DNA from: Streblospio benedicti
Lineage: Eukaryota > Annelida > Polychaeta > Spionida > Spionidae
NCBI GenBank assembly: GCA_019095985.1
Contig: CM032669.1
Span: 41,086,922-41,150,921, forward strand
Direction: 5' to 3'
Length of the DNA: 64,000 bases
Shown: positions 55,163 through 64,000 of the stretch, one piece after another
Layout of the letters: each line of letters opens with the position of its first letter
How positions within the stretch are numbered: the first letter of the stretch is position 1
Made by a program: the position numbers and the translations under genes
The notes under the pieces: generated by a model
Database searches by the model: none
Told to the model about the DNA's origin: nothing
The model's input: only the letters and a program-made list of their open reading frames with translations

Positions 55163-55168
55163 AATAAA
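55163..55168 (+). terminator. Poly(A) signal AATAAA, 62 bases after the 54622 ORF stop
   Basis: Canonical AATAAA in AT-rich DNA just after the stop at 55101. A second AATAAA lies at 55219-55224, followed by T/G-rich sequence. Both fit a short 3' UTR for the ORF at 54622. The hexamer is common in AT-rich DNA, so alone it is weak evidence. Confidence 0.4.
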
Positions 55169-55346
55169 CATGTCATTGTTTACATAATGAATGTACCTAG
55201 TAATGATTTGTACGTTGAAATAAATTGATTCAAGTTAGCTTGTCTGCTCATTATTCCAAGAATGTGAGATAAATGTAAATGATCAACAGAATAAGAAAAC
55301 AAACAAAACATTACAATGAACAGACTATAAGCCTGCATCTGTGTTG

Positions 55347-55470
55347 GGGTAACCTTCAACTTATTAGGACCACTTCAATTGAGACCATCTATATTATTGC
55401 AATCTTTAAAAACACACAAAGAAACCACCATAAAGTTCTATTAAGACCACTCGAGGTGCTAGGTTTTCAA
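55347..55470 (-). mobile_element. Family P MITE, worn
   Basis: GTAACCTTCAACTTATTAGG, CAATTGAGACCATC and ATTAAGACCACTCGAGG. It lies downstream of the poly(A) signals of the 54622 ORF. Confidence 0.6.
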
Positions 55471-55659
55471 CATACCTATCGACTGACCAGTGACCATGCC
55501 TCTCATCCACCATCACCTTCCCCTCCCGTCACCCACAATTACCCGGCCTTGAGCCACTGCTAGTGACTCGCTCAATATAGCAGGTCACCCTCTTACACCT
55601 TGCCCAGCTTACCATGCCATGCCCCCCCCATGCCCCACACACACATACACGCCTGCCAC

Positions 55660-55800
55660 CCTCACACTGACACACGAGCCCAAAGATTGCATTGGCCGTC
55701 CTCCTCGGCCCGGACCACGCTGCTTCCGCCGGGCGGCGCGGTCGTCTGTCAGCCAGCGGGCAGGTGGAGGGGGCGGGGACCGTAGGCCTTCCGTATGTGG
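55660..55800. promoter_or_regulatory. GC-rich island
   Basis: CCTCCTCGGCCCGGACCACG, CTTCCGCCGGGCGGCGCGG and GGGGGCGGGGACCG. It holds a GC-box-like GGGGCGGGG. Confidence 0.35.
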
Positions 55801-56428
55801 GCAACCCAGTGATTTTTAAAGAGGTCATGAAATGATTTGTTTTTATTGCAACAAGTTATATATGAGTACACTGTAAATGCATGCCTGCATGTATTTGTGG
55901 CCAGCTACCATAGATAAGCAGCAGTGTGCATTTTTTCTATCTCACAAAGCTGTCTGCTAGAAAACTTATGAGCGCCGCCTGGTAGTGAGCTGACGTCATA
56001 AGAGGGATCAACTGGATTTGCTGCTATCTTCTCTTCGATCTGTTTTACAGTTGATTTTGTACATGTATGTGTCTGCGCCATCCACTAGTTAAAGGGACTC
56101 GCCTAACTTGGGCTGTTGGAATAATCACTGTGATAACTGTGTCAAATAGTGAGATTCATTGTATGCATAGGGCGACATTATTAACATCCATACAGTCAAC
56201 AAACTCTTATCTCATATATAGTCTACATAAATTACTACTTTAATTATAAATCACACCAGCAGACAGTATTTTACCACCTATATACCGGACGACACGTACA
56301 CGTAGTCAACAAGTAGCGCTAATTACACAGACACCGTTTAATTAGACACATGCATTTATTACTACAAAGCATCATTTTTTTCTGTCCAATTACATCTCTC
56401 TGCACACCTTGACACCAATACACACCAA

Positions 56429-56611
56429 TACAGCGCAGCCTGTCCGTGTGGACACACCCCCTTTATGGACACCTGTATTATGTAGACACTTTTCACTTTA
56501 ACCTTTCTCTTTTTATCACATATGAAATGAATCTCTAATTTAAGTACACGTCTTACGTGAACGCCTTTGAGAGAAGAGAAAAGGTGTCAACAAAGACAGG
56601 TTCCACTGTAT
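56429..56611. mobile_element. Family P3 MITE (pogo-like), full length
   Basis: TACAGCGCAGCCTGTCCGTG with GGACACACC at the left and AAAGACAGGTTCCACTGTA at the right, inside TA...TA. The body is unlike family P. Confidence 0.75.
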
Positions 56612-56738
56612 ACCAAAAGTCACCGTATGGCTCATTTCAAAATACATATCCTGAGGTGCCCCATTAGATCAAGTTGTGCCACCCTCATAATGAAGTGGAC
56701 ACCGACTAAATGTGGCACCTCTGGTTACTCTATTCATT

Positions 56739-57400
56739 AACCCTTTGCTAACTAAAGTAGTCATTTCTAATTTTACCACTGGAGACAAACTTCAAGCCCA
56801 AAATAAGAGCAATATCATACAGCTGATATCATACAGATTAATTAGATGTGTGATTGATACTTTGTTGGCTAAAGCAGCCGTTGACAACTTAACAACTGGA
56901 TCCCAAAGAGTCTTATATAAGTTCAAACCTACCATGTCTGTTGCAGTGAGGGGGAAAATTATACACCACTGGTCTAAGCTTTGGCTTATTCTAGGCTTTA
57001 TTCTGGGCTGCAATAACCTCTAATATTTCTGTTAATTAGCCCTTTGTTGGCTCAAGTCGCCGTTGATAACCGGGACAGATGATTTTTTAGGCTAGAATAA
57101 AGTGTAAAATAAGCTCAAATTTAACAAATGTGTCTGATTCACGGGAACATGCTGCGTAAGAATCAGATGACCATTGTGGTTGATTTTTTTAGATTTTTTA
57201 AGACTTTATTTAAGCTCTAATGGTGGTCACCAAAGATCTGAAGAACCCTAATGTGTTAAAGTTGAGCTTATTTTAGGCTTTTCTAGGTACAATTATGCTT
57301 ACTACTGCATTAGTCACTAAGATAAGCAATACACAAACACCTATTCTGGTACAATTGAGCTAATTTTAGGCTATAGAAGTAGAACATTTTACTACTTATT
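56739..57400 (+). repeat. Degenerate tandem array with CTTTGTTGGCTAAAGCAGCC-like starts
   Basis: CCCTTTGCTAACTAAAGTAG (56740), ACTTTGTTGGCTAAAGCAGCC (56859) and CCCTTTGTTGGCTCAAGTCGCC (57039) start units. TTGAGCTTATTTTAGGCTT (57262) and TTGAGCTAATTTTAGGCT (57355) are further unit parts. A related copy lies at 34480-34560. Confidence 0.7.
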
Positions 57401-57404
57401 AAGT

Positions 57405-58230
57405 CGTCATATGGTAATAACACAATTGACTAATTTAGCACCTAAAAGGGTTAGCCTTAATCACTCTCTCACCAACATAGCCTCAAGCAGCAGGCAGTTT
57501 GTTTGAGTTTTCAAGTGTAATCAGACATGCATAAAACTCATCAACATTAGATGCTAATGATGATTGCGCTACTTGGTGGCAATAATTTATTGAAAAATAG
57601 TGGCTATTACGCGGTGCACGTTGTATGAGTAACGTATGTCTGCGGGGCAGGTACGCATGGCCGGCGGGGTGACATGGGTGTACGCACAGAACGCACAGTG
57701 CGCAGGCTGTACGCATATTGAAGCCACTAGTATAAAGACTTACACGTATGAAGTCACCAAGTCATCATTAGCAAATGATGGCATATCGGACTCAATTGTA
57801 ATTTCCAATTGTAAGATTTATAAACAATGTAATAACTATGCCCCCTCCCCTTCCCCCTACTTTTCTTAGCTTTGAGTGTTGGCCTAAAACCCTTTTTTTT
57901 CTTCAGCAGAGTATTTAATTTCCAGTTGCTGAAGAGAAAAATCACATGGAAATAACAATATCCCCAGAGCTCTGGCAGCCATTGATGAGCCCCACCCCAG
58001 AAATCCACTCTAGTCTAGCCCCAGTCTACATGTCTTATTACTTGCCATGTACACTAAATTTGCAAACTTGTAATTCTGAATACAATAATTCGTTTGACAC
58101 CTATTTAGTCTCAGCTTAATTTTTCCACAGTACTTGTTTTCAATACTTAATCGGAATCACGCGCACTTGTCATTTAAAATCACATATCCAGGTGCACCCA
58201 ATGTTCGGACTGTGTTATGGGCCCTTATTA
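57405..58230. other. Unique stretch, nothing recognised
   Basis: No element. A C/T-rich tract lies at 57840-57866. Confidence 0.5.
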
Positions 58231-58234
58231 TACA

Positions 58235-58236
58235 AA

Positions 58237-58305
<69 letters not shown>
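58235..58305 (+). repeat. (AAGT)n microsatellite
   Basis: About 17 perfect TAAG units. Ends are AAATAAG and AAGTCAAG. Confidence 0.95.
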
Positions 58306-58589
58306 CAAGTGTCTGTGGTGTCGTTGTAGGTGCATGGGACATGCATGGGCCAGAATGTTTTCACCAGGTTCAGTGGCAATCTCTGTTGATCCACAAACTG
58401 TATGCTAAGATGTTAAAAAATGAAGCTTGCAGAATGCAGATAGTGCATTGTCATATTTTGTCTCACTCTGTATGTTATTGACAGGATGTCCATGGACAGA
58501 GCAGCTGTTTCAGTGTCCGCCATTTAGCTCACTGGGAACAGCCCTAATATTAGAGAGTTGCCACACAACTTACCGTGCGTACCTGTTAA

Positions 58590-58750
58590 AAAGCCTTGCT
58601 ACCCCCGGACGCCATGACTCCGTCTGTGACCTCGGTGGTGTACTACTGTGCGCACGGCGTAGTAATCTCCGTGGACACATGCAGACCAAATATGGCAGCA
58701 GACGACGCGGATCACGTGACGCTGGGGCAGCCTCGTTCTAGGACCTACTA
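58590..58750. promoter_or_regulatory. GC-rich island
   Basis: CCCCCGGACGCCATGACTCC, GTGCGCACGGCGTAG and AGCAGACGACGCGGATCACG. Confidence 0.3.
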
Positions 58751-58920
58751 ATTCATAGGATTATGGCAGTATTATCTATGTGCGGCATGTGACAGGGTGA
58801 CACTGAACTATGTGCAAAAACTTGTTAGGTACCTGCCTGTTTGTGTTTGCCGTGTAAGGTCATTGTTCTCTGGTAGATATAGATCATTTTAGGCTAATTA
58901 CACAAGTGGTTGATTCCATA

Positions 58921-59037
58921 GGCAGATCCAGGAGGGGAGGGAGTCCTATATCGTGCATAGGAATGGCATTAAATCGTTTGGGTGAATGCACCCCCTCCAC
59001 GCACACACACACACTTTCAGAGAATCTGGATATCTGC
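58921..59037. mobile_element. Family G MITE
   Basis: GGCAGATCCAGGAGGGG at the left and CAGAGAATCTGGATATCTGC at the right, with a (CA)n tract before the right end. Confidence 0.65.
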
Positions 59038-59220
59038 TGATGGATTCTGAGGGAGGAGGGGGAGGGGATTTGGGCCTGACCAGCTATCCAGCGTTTTCAT
59101 CATTTGGCCATGCATGTTTCGGACTTGGTGGTTCGATGGGCACGTGCAAGCCACTTAACATTTCACTTGTATTCATTTCACCATTGCTTCAGAGAAAAAA
59201 CAAAACAAAAAACAAACATA

Positions 59221-59320
59221 AGTAGATCCCGGAGAGGTGGGGCGGGGGGGGGGGGGCACAGGAGGCACAAGAACTCACACCTCTTTTTCACCCCGAAAAT
59301 TTTATATTATGGTGACATAT
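59221..59320. mobile_element. Possible family G left half with a long G-run
   Basis: GTAGATCCCGGAGAGG followed by a run of about 16 G with one C, then GGCACAGGAGGCAC. No right end was found. Confidence 0.35.
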
Positions 59321-59329
59321 GTGAAAGGT

Positions 59330-60025
59330 CATTATCTAGCGTGAAATACTATTCTTGCAGTCAGCAGGGATAGTAACTGTTTTTTTGTATAGAATAATTT
59401 TTGTTCCAAAAGGTACATTTTTCAACAACGTTTATGAGGTGTAGACCTCTGAAAGGCGAATATTATGTAAAAAGGTCTGAGAAACTATCAGAGATAGTGT
59501 ATTCCCTATTTCTAAACACGGACATACTTTTTTTTCAAACAAAACAAAACAGAACAAAACACACAACAACACAGATATACTAGTCAACTAAAACAAATCA
59601 AACTTGATATGTGAGTTAGTGTTTAATATTCATCAAGTTCTGTTAGAATAAGTTTCTATCGGGTGAAGTTCCACGTGTAAGTGTCTAATAAATTGCACCT
59701 CAAACATGCATTTTGTTAATTGCCATTAATAGTAGTAATGACTCATAATTGCCACTTTTTTAGATGAACCACTGTGCCAGACACTGACAGCCCCTAATAT
59801 GGGCGTTGCATGCATTTTAATTGCCAATTTAGAAGATCCATCAAAATGTATGATTTTAACGTATACATCATCCACAGCATTTGCGTAGTAATTATTACGG
59901 GGCATAATTTGCTAATTGGCTTCACACATTTTAGAAAAAAAGTACGTTGCATACGTGGCCATACCCCAATAAAATATATAGCTGTGGTGTGTGTTTTTAT
60001 AGACTTAAATGATGATAGCAGGGAG
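59330..60025. other. AT-rich stretch, nothing recognised
   Basis: ACAAAACAAAACAGAAC-like A-rich tract at 59540. No element. Confidence 0.5.
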
Positions 60026-60029
60026 AGTA

Positions 60030-60030
60030 C

Positions 60031-60090
<60 letters not shown>
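60030..60090 (+). repeat. (AAGT)n microsatellite
   Basis: About 15 units of AAGT, 52 bp left of a GGCA array. Confidence 0.95.
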
Positions 60091-60142
60091 AGGATATACA
60101 TAAGCAAATAAGTATGAAAATCTATAGCTGTAGGTATTAAAA

Positions 60143-60245
<103 letters not shown>

Positions 60246-60249
60246 TTTT

Positions 60250-61230
60250 TACATGACTTACTCCACTCTCCAATGACGTGATGGAAGAACGAAATACGGG
60301 TTTTGCAAGCGGTGGTGATTGACAGATTGACACGCTTCCCAACTTCCGGTTCTGATTGGTATGTAATAATAATAATGCCCAATTATACGACCAAGATGTG
60401 CCAAGCAAAATGAGCGTGACTGATGAACTGTCATCATCAAAATGCCATTCTAAATCGCTTCTTTTGCTGTGTATGTGTATAAGTGTACAATCGGTGAACG
60501 CACCTTTTTAACTGCTGCACCAGCAAGCCCGGAATCATGCAACACGACCATTGTATCGCAATATAATAACTGGAGTATGATGCATCGCTTCCTGTGTCTA
60601 CAATGGATGATATATAGTCATGTCTAGTCAATTTCAGTCTACAAACTTATTCCTAATTATGCCACATTAACGGTAATTACTACTCCATACTTTCATCTAT
60701 CACGTTAAACAAGAAGTTCACTCTGCTTGGACCATCTGTGGACTTTAATATCACAATAATTGGTTTGCAATTGGTCTGCCAGAAACTAAAGTCTGTCACC
60801 TTCACTGTTTTTATGAAATACTATTAACTATCTAGATCTATGTCTTATAATAATTAGTTTGTAATTTGGTCTGTTAGAAATGAAGTCGTCATGAAAAATG
60901 TGTGATAATTAATACATGTATATACATGTAATTGTAAACCACCCTTTATTTTATTAAGAATAGGGCAGTTGTACGGATAAAATCTTCCACAATTACTATT
61001 ATGTTTATTAGCTATTACGTCTATATTTATGTGCCTTAAAATGTAACTTGTCTTTTATGTCTAAACATTTATATATCTTTACTACACCATTAGTCCAAAC
61101 TTTCAAGGAACTGTTGAAATAGCCTTCCAAATTACTAGCTATATGAGACCTTTATTGTCATGTAGCTAACTACCTCTATGTCAATATATCAAGGCATTGT
61201 AACCAAAGGTGATGCAAGCGCTAACAATTT
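60250..61230. other. AT-rich stretch, nothing recognised
   Basis: Unique AT-rich sequence with TACATGTATATACATGTA, a near palindrome, at 60913. Confidence 0.5.
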
Positions 61231-61234
61231 CATG

Positions 61235-61500
61235 AATGCAGAGACATTGTGGCAGCATTTCACATTACAGACCAACCCCCAATAAAGACCACCCCTAGTA
61301 AGTCACCACCTCTATAATACGCCCACTTCTCTTGTGGTCCAAACCGTCATAAAAAAAAACCGCTAACCCCCAGAAAAACACCACACCCGTGTTAAACCCC
61401 ACGTGTAAATATACATAAGCGGTTAATTCAGAGGTCCCGCAATATGCTGAGGATTTACAAGAGACATTGTGGCAACATTTTCACATTATGCTGCAGATTT
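61235..61500 (+). repeat. Direct duplication, period about 218 bp, around a family P copy
   Basis: AGAGACATTGTGGCAGCATT then TCACATTA (61241) and AGAGACATTGTGGCAACATT then TTCACATTATG (61459). Confidence 0.8.
61266..61402 (-). mobile_element. Family P MITE, right end worn, inside a direct duplication
   Basis: ACAGACCAACCCCCAATAAAG, CACCTCTATAATACGCCC and CTTGTGGTCCAAACC. Copies of AGAGACATTGTGGCARCATT lie at 61241 and 61459 on either side. Confidence 0.7.
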
Positions 61501-61539
61501 ATGCACGGGTGATGCCATGCTCCAGATCTGAACCACACC

Positions 61540-61700
61540 ATCAGAAGCAGCCTGGCCTCGCCATGACAGTGACTTGTTTATAGAGCCGGGTCCAGGCCAG
61601 ACCCTGCTATTACGCTCTCATGACGCCATGATGTACGATGGCTAGCAGCGCCACCGACCCATCCGTCACTGCTGCCACAGAATCGTCATTGTGCTCTGTG
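61540..61700. promoter_or_regulatory. GC-rich island
   Basis: ATTACGCTCTCATGACGCC and TACGATGGCTAGCAGCGCC, then ATCCGTCACTGC. Confidence 0.3.
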
Positions 61701-61704
61701 GGTT

Positions 61705-62880
61705 TGACGGGTCACTCCGTGTCTTCTGGTTGACTCTTTTAGGTGCTCTTCTTTTTCAGTCTTCATATCAATCAGCATGCAGGTCTGTTGAGCTGGTGTT
61801 ATATGTGTTTTGGGTTTGGGGGCCACTTATGTGTCTATTTTCCTCAAGATGGACCTTATGACAAGGTGGCAATTCAAGACGGTCTGGGGTTCGGGGTCCT
61901 GACCTACTTAAACATCATGCTTGACCAGGGCCACACAGGATCAGCTGGATCCAGGGCTGCATGCGTCTCAAACGCGCCACTTACAGATACATCACTGCCT
62001 TTTATTTCATGGTGTCATCATTTTTTCTGTTGCATGTTGGGTCGCTTGATTGTCTATTTAGCACAGTCTGGTTTGCTCTACTTCTTCTGCTGATTCAGTT
62101 CAGGTGCTAGTGGACTTTCGGGCCAGAGCCAATCCATTATTGGGGGCAAATTTTTGAATTTTCGCAGGTGAAAAGGACAGGCCCCACGTGGGTAAATATC
62201 ATGTAAGCCTTGTAAGGGATAATTATGCAAGGTTGCTCAGGTGTGTTCCAGTGTATTACTAGTTAAGTATATTCGACACCCCCGTCCACTCATCCCTCGT
62301 CTAAAATCATCTCTAGGGTGTCATGGATTTAGTCTCTTGTTCACTATGTTCATACACAGTCACACATGACATCAAATTTTGTGACAAGGGACAATTATTT
62401 TTGGGCTTTATGGCAACTTTATAGTACTGAACACTGTCTCATTTTGAAATAAAGTAATATTGAAACTGAACATTTTCATCTTTTGTATTCACATTATGAG
62501 CATCATGAACATTTTATGCAACAAACTGGGTTGTACTATGCATTCCACGTGATCAAAGACTCGTCGTATGAGTAATACTGTGCCCCCACATACTTACTTT
62601 GAATGGGCATTAATGACAACTTACTACAGTAGCCAAGTTGATCATCTGAGCAACAGCAATTTCTCTAATTTTTATAGAAATAAGTAGTTTCTGATGGAGA
62701 CATCGTTTGTTAAAACATATGTAAAATAGTTATATGGTATAGTTTGTTTAAAATACAAACAGCAAAAGCAGAAGACTTTATGTTTGTGTGTGAGTGTAAT
62801 TTTAATGAGACAACTTAGTCCGCAGGTTGATGTACATCAGGCGTGCACATTTCATTGTCGTGAACACCCACTGCAGTGCA
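61705..62880. other. Unique stretch with one 116-codon frame
   Basis: The frame 61743-62093 (plus) is Cys- and aromatic-rich with no known motif and no good start context. I do not call a gene. The rest is AT-rich. Confidence 0.45.
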
Positions 62881-62881
62881 C

Positions 62882-63064
62882 AGTACAGAACCCCTCTATC
62901 AAGACCACCCAGGGGGCTGGCCTCCAGTGATCTCAATAGAGAGGTAGACTCTATATTAAGGCTCACGTTGGTCTCTTTACATAAGTTGGGAGCCTAGAAT
63001 TATGGTGTTAATACAAAGGTAGTCTAAATCTAGAGAGGTGGTCATGTCAGGAGGTTCTACTGCA
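62882..63064 (+). mobile_element. Family P MITE, full length
   Basis: Starts CAGTACAGAACCCCTC and ends AGGAGGTTCTACTGCA. It is the first of three copies within about 825 bp. Confidence 0.85.
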
Positions 63065-63119
63065 TACTGGTCACCTGGTCCAAACTTTACATCCTAACCA
63101 CAGAAGAACAGTCACCTTT

Positions 63120-63300
63120 ACGATGTCGCCGACACTAAATCAGTTTTAATCCCCCTCCAGACGACATTTGAGCGTGAGAACACGGCCCGAGTCACGGTGA
63201 CCTGACCGCCGCCACCACACTTACGTCGGACGTACGTATGTGGCTGACCCTCTGCCAGCAGGTGCCATGGTTTAATGGTCAATTTTACAATGCCCGTAAT
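63120..63300. promoter_or_regulatory. CpG-rich island between two family P copies
   Basis: GATGTCGCCGACAC, GAGTCACGGTGACCTG and CTTACGTCGGACGTACGTATG. MITEs end at 63064 and start at 63306. Confidence 0.4.
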
Positions 63301-63305
63301 AGACT

Positions 63306-63484
63306 ACAGGTAGAAGCTCTTTATTAATACCACGCCGTAGCTGGTATTAAGTGGTCGCAATTGAGAGGTGGTCCGTTTCAAGGAGGTTGTCAGTGTTCTT
63401 TTTTAAGGCTTGCGACCGGGGAAAGTGGTCTTCTCATAAAGGCGATCTGTGAAATGGGGTGGTCTTCATCAGAGGTTCTACTGT
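63306..63484 (+). mobile_element. Family P MITE, full length
   Basis: Starts TACAGGTAGAAGCTC and ends AGAGGTTCTACTGTC. It follows the island at 63130-63300. Confidence 0.85.
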
Positions 63485-63519
63485 CTGTTCAGCATTACTA
63501 ATATTGTCACTGGCCAGAG

Positions 63520-63706
63520 TACAGTAGACACTCTCTATTCAGACCACCAATCCCCCTGGCCTCTAGTGGTTATTAAGAGGTGTGGTTTCTTCAAGGAGGT
63601 TCGCGGTGGTCTCTTTATATACCATGTTTCTGACCATGATAAATCGTCTAATCACCGAGGTGGTCTCTCTAAAGAGGTGGTCTGACCAGAGAGGCTGTCC
63701 TGTACC
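63520..63706 (+). mobile_element. Family P MITE, full length
   Basis: Starts ACAGTAGACACTCTC and ends AGAGGCTGTCCTGTACC. Only 36 bp separate it from the previous copy. Confidence 0.85.
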
Positions 63707-64000
63707 GTGCTGTGGTAGCGTGTCCGTGTCTGGTGCGATGCACGTGTGAGGTTGTCGGCTGCTATCTCGTCACACTGAAAGCTTTACAGGCTTCTTTATT
63801 GGCGGTGAATTGCTCGTGGTTGTAGGCCATCACAGCACATGGTTTGATACACATTGTTTCACAGAGAACTGTGTATGCCAGACGTGGTAGGAATCTTTGG
63901 TATTCAGATGTTTTAAATGTGTATGACTAATACGCACAGAGCTAAACTGTAAATTGATTCTTTAAGCATGGCAGATTAAATTACATGTATCAACTTTTGC

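Noticed and set aside
58427-58741. 104-codon plus frame
   Set aside because: Runs into a GC-rich island where stops are rare. No motif.
61743-62093. 116-codon plus frame
   Set aside because: Unusual Cys and aromatic content, with no motif or promoter evidence.

Overview
This is animal genomic DNA that is almost wholly non-coding. The evidence is the low ORF density, AT-rich stretches broken by short CpG-rich islands, dense short non-autonomous DNA transposons, tRNA-derived SINE pieces, microsatellites and eukaryotic poly(A) signals. The style fits a marine invertebrate, perhaps a deuterostome or a lophotrochozoan, but I cannot name a species. A 100-base N gap (33987-34086) shows that it is an assembled scaffold. 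I recognise no exon of a known gene.

Three layers make up the window. (1) About 45 copies, counted by eye, of one MITE family (called family P here). Its ends are CAGTAGAACCTC / GAGGTTCTACTG with TA at the edges, as in pogo/Tigger-type Tc1-mariner elements, and its body is built of repeated GACCACCTCT-like modules. Two related pogo-like MITE groups (P2, P3), a GGCAGATCC...GGATCTGCC MITE (family G), a newly noticed MITE with GCGTYGCTTCAGCAG ends (family Q) and SINE remnants are also present. (2) About 30 CpG-rich islands of 100-600 bp. Many carry TTTATGG/TTTACGG/TTTATCG-type words and some carry ATGGCGG or AAGATGGC (YY1-like) words. They look like cis-regulatory elements or CpG promoters. (3) At least twenty local imperfect duplications with periods of about 110-210 bp. 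They often start in a CpG-rich island and continue as AT-richer copies outside it.

Layout: 1-9 kb has islands alternating with family P copies and several duplicated blocks. 9.5-15.3 kb is an AT-rich desert. 15.3-17.3 kb is a cluster of tandem duplications. 17.3-19.1 kb is desert. 19.1-29.5 kb has islands with P copies plus smaller deserts. 29.5-41 kb is rich in repeats and includes the gap. 41-52 kb has many islands and a large CAG/CTG block. 52.8-55.2 kb holds a promoter-like island and, 1.6 kb downstream, the only coding candidate I would defend: a 159-residue single-exon ORF with one membrane segment and a very basic tail (54622-55101). 55.2-64 kb is repeats, microsatellites and a few islands.

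The best reading is an intergenic, regulatory-element-rich region, possibly beside a developmental gene outside the window. The most unusual traits are the way family P copies sit at the edges of CpG islands, and the repeated local duplication of island DNA.
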